Shown here one piece after another: positions 1-9,766 of a DNA stretch of 64,000 nt. Every line of letters begins with the position of its first letter. The stretch's first letter is position 1. The DNA lies in NCBI RefSeq assembly GCF_002294995.1, contig NZ_NSGF01000003.1:1-64000 (forward strand). Reading direction: 5' to 3'. This DNA comes from Mesorhizobium sp. WSM3860 (GTDB taxonomy: Bacteria; Pseudomonadota; Alphaproteobacteria; Rhizobiales; Rhizobiaceae). The position numbers and the translations under genes are program-made. Below the pieces are notes generated by a model, which did not search any database, was not told the DNA's origin, and was given only the letters and a program-made list of their open reading frames with translations.

Positions 1-40
1 ACACCAATTTACTCAGCTCAATCAATACGCAAAAACAAAA

Positions 41-61
41 CCCCGCCGAAATTCGACGGGG
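41..61. terminator. hairpin, possible terminator
   Basis: CCCCG pairs with CGGGG, with an inner CGA/TCG pair separated by one mismatch. It is flanked by an A-rich tract on the left and TTTGT on the right, so it could end transcripts from either side. The gene it would serve lies left of the window. Confidence 0.5.
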
Positions 62-76
62 TTTGTCAGCGGTCTG

Positions 77-104
77 AGCCCCGGCGAATGCCGGGGCTTT
101 TTTT
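77..104 (+). terminator. intrinsic terminator
   Basis: AGCCCCGGC, loop GAAT, GCCGGGGCT followed by seven T. This is a canonical rho-independent terminator on the plus strand and presumably ends a gene that lies left of the window. No gene lies between 1 and 241. Confidence 0.8.
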
Positions 105-192
105 AGGCGGCGATGGATCTCGCGACAGTGCAGGCCTGCTGTCTGACGAGGCGCATCCTGCGGCCTCTCCGTCCTCTAGCGAGCTATTCACG

Positions 193-220
193 AAAAACCC
201 CGGCTTTCGCCGGGGTTCTT
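193..220 (-). terminator. glnA terminator
   Basis: AACCCCGGC, 4-nt loop, GCCGGGGTT. Read on the minus strand the stem is followed by a T run (complement of the five A at 193-197), about 20 nt past the glnA stop. The plus strand also has CTTTTCT after the stem, so it may work both ways. Confidence 0.8.
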
Positions 221-241
221 TTCTGTCGGAAATGCAGTCGC

Positions 242-1651
242 TTAGACCGAATAGTACATGTCGTACTCGACCGGGTGCGGGGTCATTTCGAAGCGCATCA
301 CCTCGGCCATCTTGAGCTCGATGTAGCTGTCGATCTGGTCGTCGTCGAAGACGCCGCCGGCCTTCAGGAAGCCGCGGTCCTTGTCCAGGTTCTGCAACGC
401 TTCGCGCAGGGAGCCGCAGACCGTCGGGATCTTCTTCAATTCCTTCGGCGGCAGGTCGTAGAGATCCTTGTCCATCGGCTGTCCGGGATGGATCTTGTTC
501 TTGATGCCGTCGAGACCCGCCATCAGCATGGCTGCGAAACCGAGATAGGGGTTCGCGCCCGGATCGGGAAAGCGGACCTCGACGCGCTTCGACTTCGGCG
601 AGGAGCCGAACGGAATGCGGCAGGAGGCCGAACGGTTGCGCGCCGAATAGGCGAGCAGCACCGGCGCTTCGTAACCCGGCACCAGACGCTTATAGGAGTT
701 GGTGAGCGGGTTGGTGAAGGCGTTGATCGCCTTGGCGTGCCTGATGATGCCGCCGATGTAGAAGAGGCAGGTTTCCGACAAGCCGGCATATTCGTTGCCG
801 GCAAAGGTCGGCTTGCCGCCCTTCCAGATCGACTGGTGCACGTGCATGCCCGAGCCGTTGTCGCCGAACACCGGCTTCGGCATGAAGGTGGCCGTCTTGC
901 CATAGGCGTTGGCGACCTGGTGCACGACATACTTATAGATCAGCATCTTGTCGGCGTTGCGCACCAGCGTGTCGAACTTGATGCCGAGTTCGTGCTGGGC
1001 GGCCGCGACCTCGTGGTGATGCTTTTCGACGCGCACGCCCATTTCGGCGAGCACTGTCAGCATCTCGGATCGCATGTCCTGGCAGGAGTCGATCGGCGGC
1101 ACAGGGAAGTAGCCGCCCTTGATGCGCGGTCGATGGCCGAGGTTGCCGGTCTCGTAGTCGGTGTCGTCGTTGGACGGCAGTTCGGTCGAATCCAGGCGGA
1201 AGCCGGTGTTGTAGGGATCGGCCTTGTACTTGACGTCGTCGAACACGAAGAACTCGGCTTCCGGGCCGACATAGATGGTGTCGCCGACGCCTTCCGACTT
1301 CATGTATGCTTCGGCCTTCTTGGCGGTGCCGCGCGGGTCGCGATTGTAGGCCTCTCCCGAGATCGGATCGAGGATGTCGCACAGGATGACCATGGTCGAC
1401 TGGGCGAAGAACGGATCCATATGGACGGTATCCGTGTCCGGCATCAGCACCATGTCGGACTCGTTGATCGCCTTCCAGCCCGCGATCGAAGAGCCGTCGA
1501 ACATGACGCCGTCGGCGAACATGTCTTCCTCGACCTCGACGACGTCCATCGTCACATGCTGCAGCTTGCCCCTCGGATCGGTGAAGCGCAGGTCGACGAA
1601 TTTTACATCGTTGTCCTTGATCTGCTTCATGATGTCTTTGGCTGTCGTCAT
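242..1651 (-). CDS. glnA: glutamine synthetase type I
   Basis: ATP-dependent synthesis of glutamine from glutamate and ammonia, the entry point of nitrogen assimilation in the cytoplasm; family members are dodecamers. The 469-residue product has the usual GSI length. It carries the DGSS motif near residue 52, the NGSGMHVH active-site segment near 265-272, and the adenylylation tyrosine at Y398 in KDLYDLPP, so GlnE-type covalent control is expected. It lies 60 bp downstream of glnB on the same strand and is followed by a strong terminator, so both are probably one nitrogen-regulated transcript. Confidence 0.97.
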   Translation of the reverse strand: MTTAKDIMKQIKDNDVKFVDLRFTDPRGKLQHVTMDVVEVEEDMFADGVMFDGSSIAGWKAINESDMVLMPDTDTVHMDPFFAQSTMVILCDILDPISGEAYNRDPRGTAKKAEAYMKSEGVGDTIYVGPEAEFFVFDDVKYKADPYNTGFRLDSTELPSNDDTDYETGNLGHRPRIKGGYFPVPPIDSCQDMRSEMLTVLAEMGVRVEKHHHEVAAAQHELGIKFDTLVRNADKMLIYKYVVHQVANAYGKTATFMPKPVFGDNGSGMHVHQSIWKGGKPTFAGNEYAGLSETCLFYIGGIIRHAKAINAFTNPLTNSYKRLVPGYEAPVLLAYSARNRSASCRIPFGSSPKSKRVEVRFPDPGANPYLGFAAMLMAGLDGIKNKIHPGQPMDKDLYDLPPKELKKIPTVCGSLREALQNLDKDRGFLKAGGVFDDDQIDSYIELKMAEVMRFEMTPHPVEYDMYYSV

Positions 1652-1711
1652 GTCATGTATCCCTGTGTGCTGACGTTTTTTGATGATGACGGTTCAGGAA
1701 GACGGGTGGAG

Positions 1712-2104
<393 letters not shown>

Positions 2105-2110
2105 TCATCA

Positions 2111-2126
2111 AGCACGAAGCGTGCCA
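2111..2126 (-). promoter_or_regulatory. sigma-54 (-24/-12) promoter of glnB-glnA
   Basis: On the minus strand the sequence is TGGCACGCTTCGTGCT, matching TGGCACG-N4-TTGCW in all but one position with the right GG-to-GC spacing. Start of transcription is expected near 2100, about 50 nt before the glnB ATG. It fits RpoN/NtrC control of glnB-glnA, and ntrB-ntrC lie in the same window. Confidence 0.85.
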
Positions 2127-2255
2127 ATTACCAGAGGTTGAGGGCGGTATCGGGCGATTTCCATGCCTTGCCGCACCCGAATGCAAATCCGCGTCATCCG
2201 CTGCATTGGATGCGTCATCGACGCCCAAAGCCTATACATCGCTCCTCCATCCGTC

Positions 2256-2272
2256 TGCGCAAAATTTGAGCA
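2256..2272. promoter_or_regulatory. candidate NtrC binding site
   Basis: TGCGCAAAATTTGAGCA is an imperfect 17-bp palindrome with the TGC/GCA ends and spacing of NtrC sites. It lies about 130 bp upstream of the -24 element, a usual enhancer distance. The rest of 2051-2394 shows no gene; a weaker half-site ends at 2288. Confidence 0.45.
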
Positions 2273-2394
2273 GATAGCGCAATTTGCAGGCAGATTCCCC
2301 TCCGGGCGCCACCGCTTTGGGATGCATTCGGCCGCCGCTGTTGCTTCGAACCGCAAATCGGACAATGCTTGATCGGATGGAGATCGGCAATCCC

Positions 2395-3921
2395 ATGCGC
2401 AATGATCTTCTTTCGCCGTCCGAAATGGCCGAAGCCGACCGGCTGGCGATCGCACAAGGTCCGCTCGACGGCTACGGATTGATGCGCCGGGCCGGCCGGG
2501 CCGTGGCGGCCGTGCTGCTAGCGCGTTATCCGGCTGCGCCACGGGTGCACGTGCTGTGCGGACCCGGCAACAATGGCGGCGACGGCTATGTCGTGGCGAG
2601 CCTGCTCCGGAAGAGCGGCGTCGACGTTGCGTTGTGGCGATCGAGCGAACCGCGCGCAGGCAGCGATGCCGCGCTGGCTGCAGCCGATTGCCCGTTGGAG
2701 CCACGGCCGCTATCTGCCTTCGCAGCCGAACCGGGATCGCTGGTGGTCGACGCGCTGTACGGAGCGGGGCTCTCGAAAGCACTATCGGGCGATGCCGCCC
2801 GGGCGGTCGAGGTCGTCACGAATCTCGGCTTGGCGGTCGTCGCCGTGGACCTGCCATCGGGCGTTTCCGGCGAAAGCGGCGCCATCCTCGGCAGCGCATT
2901 TCGTGCGGCCGTTACGGTGACCTTCGCGCGAAAGAAGCCCGGGCATTTGCTACTGCCGGGGCGGGAAATGAGCGGCGAGATCGTGCTCGCCGATATCGGC
3001 ATCGGTGACGGTATCATCGCTCGAGTCGCGCCGCGCACCTTCGAGAATGCGCCGGCGCTCTGGCTGCCTGCCTTTCCGGTTCCGGCTGTCGATGCGCATA
3101 AATACAAGCGCGGTCATGCCAGTGTCTTTTCGGGTGGTCCTGCGGCCACTGGTGCCGCGCGCCTGTCGGCGCTCGCAGCCGCAAGAAGCGGGGCAGGGGC
3201 AGTGACGGTGCTGTCGCCGGCGAACGCCATGCAGGTCAATGCCGCGCATCTGACATCGATCATGCTGCGCAAGGTCGACGCGGTTGCCGATCTTGGTGCG
3301 TTCCTTGCCGATCGCCGCCCCTCGTCCTTTGTGCTCGGCCCGGGGTTTGGCGTCGGCGAAAAGGCGCGCGATTTTGCCGTTGCGCTGCTCGGCGCCGGGC
3401 ACGCACAGGACACCGGCGTTGAAGGACTGGTGCTCGACGCCGACGGCATCACCTCGTTTCGCGACGAGCCTGAGACGCTCTTCCAGGCTGCCCGGAAGTC
3501 CGGCGCCCCAGCGCTGGTGATGACCCCGCATGAAGGCGAGTTCGGCAGGTTGTTCCCTGAGGTCGCGCGCGACAAGGCGCTTTCCAAACTCACCAACGCC
3601 CGCGCGGCGGCGGCGCGAGCCAACGCCGTCATCGTCTACAAAGGCGCCGACACGGTAATCGCAGCACCAGAAGGCCGCGCTGCGATCAACGGCAATGGCG
3701 CGCCATGGCTTGCCACCGCGGGCTCGGGCGACGTGCTGGCGGGCATCATCGCCGGGCTGCTGGCGCAAGGCATGTCAGCGTTCGAAGCGGCCTGCGCCGC
3801 TGTCTGGATACACGCCGAAGCCGGCAGCCGGTTCGGACCCGGCCTGATCGCCGAGGATTTGCCTTTGGCCATGGTGCCTGTGCTGCACGCGTTGGTCGAA
3901 GATGGGATGGCTGCTCGATGA
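2395..3921 (+). CDS. nnr: bifunctional NAD(P)H-hydrate repair enzyme
   Basis: Repairs hydrated NAD(P)H: the N-terminal epimerase domain (YjeF_N) interconverts R and S forms and the C-terminal ADP-dependent dehydratase restores NAD(P)H. The N-terminal half has GPGNNGGDGYV at residues 56-66; the C-terminal half has MTPHEGEFGRLF, the YKGADTVIA segment and the ATAGSGDVLAG motif of the ribokinase-like fold. Length is 508 residues from ATG 2395, chosen because the MRNDLLSPSEM start resembles the family; ATGs at 2365 and 2377 are alternatives. The stop overlaps the next start (ATGA). Confidence 0.93.
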   Translation: MRNDLLSPSEMAEADRLAIAQGPLDGYGLMRRAGRAVAAVLLARYPAAPRVHVLCGPGNNGGDGYVVASLLRKSGVDVALWRSSEPRAGSDAALAAADCPLEPRPLSAFAAEPGSLVVDALYGAGLSKALSGDAARAVEVVTNLGLAVVAVDLPSGVSGESGAILGSAFRAAVTVTFARKKPGHLLLPGREMSGEIVLADIGIGDGIIARVAPRTFENAPALWLPAFPVPAVDAHKYKRGHASVFSGGPAATGAARLSALAAARSGAGAVTVLSPANAMQVNAAHLTSIMLRKVDAVADLGAFLADRRPSSFVLGPGFGVGEKARDFAVALLGAGHAQDTGVEGLVLDADGITSFRDEPETLFQAARKSGAPALVMTPHEGEFGRLFPEVARDKALSKLTNARAAAARANAVIVYKGADTVIAAPEGRAAINGNGAPWLATAGSGDVLAGIIAGLLAQGMSAFEAACAAVWIHAEAGSRFGPGLIAEDLPLAMVPVLHALVEDGMAAR

Positions 3922-5924
3922 TGAGGCTGGCGATGCTTGTCGCGGTCGCCGCCATCACTGTACTTGGCGTGCGGGCGGCTGATGCCGCCGGTCGCCCGGT
4001 CACGGTCGTGGACGATCCGCAGGTGCTCGCCAAGCTCGACGCCGATGGCTTCGGCTTCGCCGGTATTTTCGGTGTCAGCGGCAAAGTCGATCTGAAAACG
4101 CTTTATGACGCGGCGCCGGCCTACCACGCCATCGTCGAAACTGTAGCAGCTGATGTCGCAGCACTGCGCGCGGAAATGAAAGCAGGCGGCCGCCCGCTCT
4201 ATGAAGTGACCGACGGCAATGTCGGCCGCATCATCGATCTGCGCTGGCTGAAGACCGACGCGGCGCGCTTCCGGCTGGTCGGCGTCGTCAATCGGCTCGA
4301 CCGGCGTGACTTCGCAAAGCTCGGTGGGGAAGCGAGCTGCGGCGAGGTGCGCTTCATCTACCGCCTTGCCTATAGTTTCAGGAAGAACGGCAAGGTGTTG
4401 GCCTCGCGGCTGCCGTTCAATTTCAATGCCGTCTACCGCGCAGCTCCGGACGCCGACGGCGGCTGCACCGGCGTCGCCGGGCGCTGGACACCGCAGATCG
4501 ACGAAGCGGCGGATGCCGGGTGGCTGTCCGGCGGACCGCTGGACAGAGCGAGCCTCTCCTTCAAGCATCTCGAACTGAACGCTCAGGTGGTGCGCTTTCC
4601 TTCCGGCCAGGAAACCGAATTTGGCGGTCAGGCCGCCTATCTCATGCGCATCTTCGGTATCGACGGCACCACAATCAGCGAGAAGCCGCTGGAAAATACG
4701 CCGAACACTGCCCGCCTTGCGCAAGACGCGCAGTTGAAGGCGAGACTTGCGGACTATGTCCGCGCCAACGCCGGCGCAATCGATCTCGGCGTCTACGAAA
4801 TCCCGGATGAATTCCTGGCGAAGAAGGTCATCTCCTGGTCGACCTTCGGCAGTGCCAGGCAGGCCAATCATCCATTCACACCGCTGTTCGAGCCGAAGGC
4901 GTTTGCCGGGCTCGACTATTCGAAACTGACATTGGCGCGGACAGCTGAAGCCCTGATCGAGCGGCTCGACAACGGCGCGTGCCAGGGTTGCCATCAGGCG
5001 GGTTCGACCGCCGGATTCCATTTCATCGGCCTCGACGATAGCACGACCTCGCCGCTCAACCGCATCGAGGTCGGCATCTCGCCGCATCTCCATGCCGAGA
5101 TTCCGCGCCGCGAAGCGTGGCTGCAGGCGACTGCGGAAGACAGAGAAGCGAACGGGTTTCGCCCATTGTCCTTCGCACCACCCGCCGCGTGGAAAGAGAC
5201 CGGCGAGATCGCCTATAGGCCGGCCGAGACGGCGATGCCGTGCTTGGTGCCGGAAGACGCCGCCCGCTTCGGCAACAGCTGGCAATGCGGAGCCGGCACG
5301 GTCTGCACCCCGATCGCTACCGCTACAGGGGTTAAGACGAAACTAGCGCAATGCCTGCTGCCTAAGGATAGCCGGAAAATCTTTTCCGGCCATCCCTGCC
5401 TGACCGGCACGATTGCCAGCGATGCCGCGCAGCCCTTCAACGACCGTTACAAGATCACCGGCCAGTTCGCGGCCTTCGCGCCCGCCATTTCACGCACCGC
5501 CTATACCTGCCGGCCGCCCAAGATCGGCGTTCCAGGCGGCTTCGTCTATCGCGGCTGCGACGCCAAGGATCTGGCCTTCTCCGCCTTCAGGAGCGGCAAA
5601 CCGATGCCGAGCGAAATCTGCGGCCTGGTCGGCGGCAAGAAGTTCGACCTCTGCGTGGCGACCAACAATTTCGACCAATGTCTCGGCGGCGCCGTCAACC
5701 GCGGTAATCGCCCGGCCTGCTCAGCCGATCATTTCTGCCGCGAGGACTATATGTGCCAGTCGCTGCCGTCCAACACGCCGGGTGCCGCCAGGGTCAAGGG
5801 CATCGGCTTCTGCTCGCCGACCTATTTCCTGTTCCAGATGCGCATCGACAATCATGCGACGCCGTGGGCGAACATCGCCCGTGCCGGCATGAGCGCGGGC
5901 TTTGGCGCCGCCGCCGAGGAATAA
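3918..5924 (+). CDS. secreted Cys-rich protein with a CxxCH motif, function unknown
   Basis: I do not recognise a named family. The 668-residue product starts with a signal peptide (about residues 1-23, ending VRAADA), so it is probably periplasmic. A single c-type heme attachment motif, CQGCH, sits at residues 355-359 in the mature part. The last 230 residues are rich in cysteine, including pairs such as LCVATNNFDQC and CSADHFC, which suggests disulfides. ATG 3918 overlaps the nnr stop by ATGA, so it is translationally coupled to nnr, although an exported protein has no obvious link to NADH repair. A second ATG at 3921 is equally possible. Confidence 0.75.
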   Translation: MMRLAMLVAVAAITVLGVRAADAAGRPVTVVDDPQVLAKLDADGFGFAGIFGVSGKVDLKTLYDAAPAYHAIVETVAADVAALRAEMKAGGRPLYEVTDGNVGRIIDLRWLKTDAARFRLVGVVNRLDRRDFAKLGGEASCGEVRFIYRLAYSFRKNGKVLASRLPFNFNAVYRAAPDADGGCTGVAGRWTPQIDEAADAGWLSGGPLDRASLSFKHLELNAQVVRFPSGQETEFGGQAAYLMRIFGIDGTTISEKPLENTPNTARLAQDAQLKARLADYVRANAGAIDLGVYEIPDEFLAKKVISWSTFGSARQANHPFTPLFEPKAFAGLDYSKLTLARTAEALIERLDNGACQGCHQAGSTAGFHFIGLDDSTTSPLNRIEVGISPHLHAEIPRREAWLQATAEDREANGFRPLSFAPPAAWKETGEIAYRPAETAMPCLVPEDAARFGNSWQCGAGTVCTPIATATGVKTKLAQCLLPKDSRKIFSGHPCLTGTIASDAAQPFNDRYKITGQFAAFAPAISRTAYTCRPPKIGVPGGFVYRGCDAKDLAFSAFRSGKPMPSEICGLVGGKKFDLCVATNNFDQCLGGAVNRGNRPACSADHFCREDYMCQSLPSNTPGAARVKGIGFCSPTYFLFQMRIDNHATPWANIARAGMSAGFGAAAEE

Positions 5925-5945
5925 TCGGTCATGCCGGCTGGATGC

Positions 5946-6995
5946 CTATTTTTTGACGGTTGCCGCCAGCGCTTCGAGCACACGCTGCTCACTGATACCG
6001 CGCGTGTTCAGGACCCAGCTCGGTATTGAGATCGGAGGCTCGATGAAGGTTACCTGCTCGTTCAATGGTCCGTGCACGTAGGATCGGTTCGAGCCGAAGA
6101 TAAGCACGCTTGGAATGCCCAAGGCGCCGGCTGCATGGGAGACACCGCCATCGACGCCGAGAAAGACGGTGGAGGCCGCGATTTGGTGCATGGCCTCGGC
6201 AATGTCGGGCGTCGAGGTGAAGTCGATCGCCTCAGGCAACAAGGCGCGAATCTGGGCGGCAGCCTGGCGTTCGCGCGGACCGCCGACGAGCCAGACGGAC
6301 CAGCCCCGTTCAATATGCTTCCGTGCGACCGAGACGAAGCGCTCGGGCGGCCAGGAGCGCATGTTCTGGAAATCGGATGTATAGAGGGAAAGCACCGGCC
6401 TTGCCGGATCGATGCCGTTGCGCCGGCGCCACTTGGCAACGTCTTCGGCCGAAACCGCCAGCCGCGGGGCCGGCAGCTGTTTTTCTTCGGCGGGCTGCCT
6501 GCCGAGGAGCGCGATTGCGCAGACTTGTTCGACGAGCCTTGTCTTGCGCGGGCCGAAGGCCGCGAAGGTTTTCAGCCATCCCGCCGGCAGCCGGTTGACG
6601 ATGCCGAACTGGAGCTCGCGCGGATAGCCGATGCGCTCGGGAATGCCCGCCAACCACGGCACCAGGGCCGCCTTGGTGCTGCTGGTGAGCAGATAGGCTG
6701 CCTGATAGTTCTCCTGGCGGAGTTCGCGCGCCAGCCGCGCCCGCTCTTTGAGACCGGGGTTCCAATGCCTTTCAACGGTCCAGGCCTTCCGGACATGCGG
6801 CATCAGGCGCGCCAGCGGCGCGGCGAGCGGCGAGGTGATGACGTCTATCGGCTGTCCGGGAAACGTCGCCGCTATGATTTGAATTGCCGAATGGCAGCGG
6901 ATGAAGTCGCCGATTGCCGGCAAGCAGAACACGAGAATGGGGCGCAACGCGCGAAACCTTTTCGATCCGACACAGTCGCCGCGAACGGCGAGCAT
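5946..6995 (-). CDS. glycosyltransferase family 9 (heptosyltransferase-like)
   Basis: Probably transfers a heptose or related sugar to lipopolysaccharide core at the inner membrane. The 349-residue product has the GT9 pattern: an N-terminal Rossmann half beginning LPAIGDFI and a C-terminal nucleotide-sugar site with FLGVDGGVSHAAGALGIP. It resembles WaaF/WaaC proteins, but the acceptor cannot be read from sequence. It lies 12 bp downstream of another glycosyltransferase on the same strand, so the two probably form a small surface-glycan operon. It converges with the secreted-protein gene to the left. Confidence 0.85.
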   Translation of the reverse strand: MLAVRGDCVGSKRFRALRPILVFCLPAIGDFIRCHSAIQIIAATFPGQPIDVITSPLAAPLARLMPHVRKAWTVERHWNPGLKERARLARELRQENYQAAYLLTSSTKAALVPWLAGIPERIGYPRELQFGIVNRLPAGWLKTFAAFGPRKTRLVEQVCAIALLGRQPAEEKQLPAPRLAVSAEDVAKWRRRNGIDPARPVLSLYTSDFQNMRSWPPERFVSVARKHIERGWSVWLVGGPRERQAAAQIRALLPEAIDFTSTPDIAEAMHQIAASTVFLGVDGGVSHAAGALGIPSVLIFGSNRSYVHGPLNEQVTFIEPPISIPSWVLNTRGISEQRVLEALAATVKK

Positions 6996-7007
6996 GCCGG
7001 TTCCTTG

Positions 7008-7949
7008 TCATGGAAGCGCTTCGCCATCAAGGATGCGGGCATAGAGTTCCAAATAGGCCTTCGCGGTTTTCGCGATCGGAAATCTGTCGGCGGCAGATTC
7101 ACGGCATTTGCGCATGCACAGGTCCGCTATCTCGGCCAGGCCTTCGGCGAACTCCTCGTCGCTCTCGAAGAATCGGCCCGTATCCGTGTCCACCGTCTCC
7201 GGCAAGGCGCCGCGCGCTGTGGTAAGAACGGGCGTGCCGCACAGCATGGCCTCGATCGGCGCATTGCCGAAAGGCTCTTCCCAGGCGATCGGATTGAGGA
7301 AAGCCTTCGATGCGCCCAGCAGGCGCAGCTTGTCGTCGCCGTCGACGACGCCGTTGAAGCGATAGCGCCGGGATAGGCTTTTGAAGAAGACGCCCTCGCG
7401 ACGGGTCCGACTTCGGCCGAGCAGCTTCCACCGCGAGCCGCCGGCGATATCGAGGGGAAAGTCGAATTTCCTGGCGAGCTCGACCGCCCGGTTCAAGCCC
7501 TTTCCGGCGCGTGCGATGGCCGCCATGAAGAGGAGGCGATCGCTCTTCGATTCGGCCAGCCGATAATCATCCACCGGAAAGCCGTTGTAGACGAAGGTCT
7601 TGCGGCCGTGCAGCTGGGCGTGCCGTGCGCTGATGAAGCTCCAGTTCGGTTGCGGCCGTGGATAGTCCGGCAAATGGCCGCGTTCGGTGTTGAGGGTCGG
7701 GAAGGGAACCTCGACCTTCCACGCATGAAGGTGGACGATTTGGGTGTCCTTGGGGATCGCCGCGCGGCATTCGGCGTCGCTCACCGCATGCCGGACTTCG
7801 CACAGTGGATGTGACGATCCAGGGCCTGCCACGAGAGAGACACGGTGACCCTGCCTGACCAGTTCAGTGGCCAGCCAGTCGACCTGACGTTCTATCCCGC
7901 CGTAGCCTTTGCACGGAACAACGCCCTTTGTTGCAAGGGTTATTAGCAT
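7008..7949 (-). CDS. glycosyltransferase family 4 (group 1)
   Basis: Retaining glycosyltransferase of the GT-B fold, 313 residues, rather short for the family. The N-terminus reads GGIERQVDWLATELVRQGH, typical of the acceptor domain, and the C-terminal donor domain contains EEPFGNAPIEAMLCGTPV, the E-x7-E motif. Substrate is unknown; a cytoplasmic role in polysaccharide or LPS assembly is inferred from the GT9 gene directly downstream. The ATG at 7949 is preceded by a TTGACA box and a perfect palindrome (see separate entries). Confidence 0.88.
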   Translation of the reverse strand: MLITLATKGVVPCKGYGGIERQVDWLATELVRQGHRVSLVAGPGSSHPLCEVRHAVSDAECRAAIPKDTQIVHLHAWKVEVPFPTLNTERGHLPDYPRPQPNWSFISARHAQLHGRKTFVYNGFPVDDYRLAESKSDRLLFMAAIARAGKGLNRAVELARKFDFPLDIAGGSRWKLLGRSRTRREGVFFKSLSRRYRFNGVVDGDDKLRLLGASKAFLNPIAWEEPFGNAPIEAMLCGTPVLTTARGALPETVDTDTGRFFESDEEFAEGLAEIADLCMRKCRESAADRFPIAKTAKAYLELYARILDGEALP

Positions 7950-7960
7950 TCATCACCGCC

Positions 7961-7976
7961 ATCACATTGCTGTGAT
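7961..7976. promoter_or_regulatory. perfect palindrome at the GT4 promoter
   Basis: ATCACA-TTGC-TGTGAT is a perfect 6-bp inverted repeat with a 4-bp spacer. It lies 12-27 bp upstream of the GT4 start codon and just downstream of the expected -10, so a bound protein would block transcription start. A further TGTGAT begins at 7982. The cognate regulator is unknown. Confidence 0.5.
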
Positions 7977-7978
7977 TT

Positions 7979-8007
7979 TAATGTGATTAGAGGTTGCTAG
8001 TTGTCAA
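7979..8007 (-). promoter_or_regulatory. candidate sigma-70 promoter of the glycosyltransferase pair
   Basis: TTGACA (complement of 8002-8007) is followed after 17 bp by ACATTA at about 7979-7984 on the minus strand. The -35 is consensus, the -10 weak. Confidence 0.4.
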
Positions 8008-8233
8008 CCTCCGACGACGGATTGCGTAGGCAGAGTTCCAGGTGCTGCCGGCCGCTTTGGCCAAACAAGATCCACCGATCGAGATGCTCGGCGACTCTCG
8101 ACGTCCATTCGTCATCGAAATGACGGACTCGTCGGCCAGCCGTCTCGCTGCGAAGAGCGGCTAAGCAAAGGGAATAACGGCGGCCCTGCCGAAATGCTCG
8201 CCAGCTAGTAGGACCAGTCGCGACATCACCGCC
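7997..8233 (-). pseudogene. open frame directly behind pccB, possible gene remnant
   Basis: After the pccB stop (8234-8236) the same frame stays open for 78 codons to a TAG at 7997-7999. The translation looks protein-like (HFDDEWTSRVAEHLDRWILF, then RQHLELCLRNPSSEVDN) but has no ATG or GTG, and its only TTG is far inside. A 21-codon frame with an ATG at 8226 (MSRLVLLAGEHFGRAA...) runs into it in another frame and stops at 8161, so a one-base frameshift could have split a single short gene. Function is unknown and I recognise no family. Confidence 0.35.
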
Positions 8234-9766
8234 TCATAGCGGAATGTTGTCGTGCTTCTTCCAGGGGTTCTGCATATCTTTGTTGCGCAGCATGCGCAGC
8301 GCCCGCGCGATACGGCGGCGCGTCGAATGCGGCATGATCACCTCGTCGACATAGCCGCGTTCGGCCGCGACGAAGGGCGACAGGAAGCGATCCTCGTATG
8401 CTTTGGTGTGGGCGGCGATCTTCTCCGCGTTGCCGATGTCCATGCGGTAGATGATCTCGACCGCGCCCCTTGCGCCCATCACCGCGATCTGCGCCGTCGG
8501 CCAGGCATAGTTCATGTCGCCGCGCAGGTGCTTCGAGGCCATCACGTCATAGGCGCCGCCATAGGCCTTGCGGGTGATCACGGTGATCTTCGGCACGGTG
8601 GCTTCGGCATAGGCGAACAGCAGTTTTGCGCCATGCTTGATCAGCCCGCCATATTCCTGCGCGGTGCCCGGCAGGAAGCCTGGAACGTCGACGAAGGTAA
8701 CGATCGGGATTGAGAAGCAGTCGCAGAAGCGCACGAAGCGCGCCGCCTTGCGGCTGGCGTCAGAGTCGAGCACACCGGCGAGAACCATCGGCTGGTTGGC
8801 GACGAAGCCGACGGTTCGCCCCTCCACACGGCCGAAGCCGGTGACGATGTTCCTGGCGAAGCTCGCCTGGATCTCGAAGAAATCGCCTTCGTCCGCGACC
8901 TTCAGGATCAGTTCCTTGATGTCGTAGGGCTTATTGGCGTTGTCGGGGATCAGCCGGTCAAGCGACAGGTCATGGTCCGTCACCGACTGGTAGCATTCGA
9001 TCTCGGGAATCTCTCCCGTGTTGGACGCCGGCAGCAAGTCGATCAGTCGGCGCATCTGCAGCAGCGCCTCGACGTCGTTGTCATACGCACCGTCGGCGAT
9101 TGAGGATCGGGTCGTGTGCACCGTGGCGCCGCCGAGGCTTTCGGCGGTCACCGTCTCGTTGGTCACGGTCTTCACCACGTCCGGCCCGGTGACGAACATG
9201 TAGGAAGTGTCGCGCACCATGAAGATGAAGTCGGTCATGGCCGGCGAATAGACATCGCCGCCGGCGCACGGGCCCATGATCAGCGAAATCTGCGGGATGA
9301 CGCCGGAGGCGAGCACGTTGCGCTGAAAAATCTCGGCATAGCCGCCGAGCGCGGCGACGCCTTCCTGAATGCGTGCGCCGCCGGCGTCGTAGAGGCCGAT
9401 GATCGGCGCGCGGTTGCGTAGCGCCATCTCCTGCACCTTGATTACCTTCTCGGCGTGCGCTTCCGACAGCGAGCCGCCGAAAACGGTGAAATCTTTGGCG
9501 AAGATATAGACGGGACGCCCATTGACGGTACCCCAGCCAGTGACGACGCCGTCGCCCGCGATCTTGGTTTTCTCCATGCCGAAGTCGGTTGAGCGGTGCT
9601 CGACATACATGTCGAACTCTTCGAACGAACCCTCGTCGAGGAAGACGTCGATGCGCTCGCGGGCGGTGAGCTTGCCTTTCTTGTGCTGGGCCTCGATCCG
9701 TTGCTTGCCGCCGCCCATCCGGGCGATCTCGCGGCGGCGCTCGAGTTCCTTCAGCACGTCCTTCAT
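8234..9766 (-). CDS. pccB: propionyl-CoA carboxylase beta subunit (acyl-CoA carboxyltransferase)
   Basis: Carboxyltransferase subunit that moves CO2 from biotin to propionyl-CoA, giving methylmalonyl-CoA for propionate, odd-chain fatty acid and branched amino acid breakdown. Length is 510 residues. Crotonase-type oxyanion segments are visible: [17 protein letters not shown] and [12 protein letters not shown] in the N-terminal half, then [15 protein letters not shown] and [13 protein letters not shown] in the C-terminal half. I chose ATG 9766 because [15 protein letters not shown] matches the family and GGGGG precedes it; the frame stays open upstream but looks non-coding. The biotin subunit pccA is not in the window. 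Confidence 0.93.
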   Translation of the reverse strand: MKDVLKELERRREIARMGGGKQRIEAQHKKGKLTARERIDVFLDEGSFEEFDMYVEHRSTDFGMEKTKIAGDGVVTGWGTVNGRPVYIFAKDFTVFGGSLSEAHAEKVIKVQEMALRNRAPIIGLYDAGGARIQEGVAALGGYAEIFQRNVLASGVIPQISLIMGPCAGGDVYSPAMTDFIFMVRDTSYMFVTGPDVVKTVTNETVTAESLGGATVHTTRSSIADGAYDNDVEALLQMRRLIDLLPASNTGEIPEIECYQSVTDHDLSLDRLIPDNANKPYDIKELILKVADEGDFFEIQASFARNIVTGFGRVEGRTVGFVANQPMVLAGVLDSDASRKAARFVRFCDCFSIPIVTFVDVPGFLPGTAQEYGGLIKHGAKLLFAYAEATVPKITVITRKAYGGAYDVMASKHLRGDMNYAWPTAQIAVMGARGAVEIIYRMDIGNAEKIAAHTKAYEDRFLSPFVAAERGYVDEVIMPHSTRRRIARALRMLRNKDMQNPWKKHDNIPL

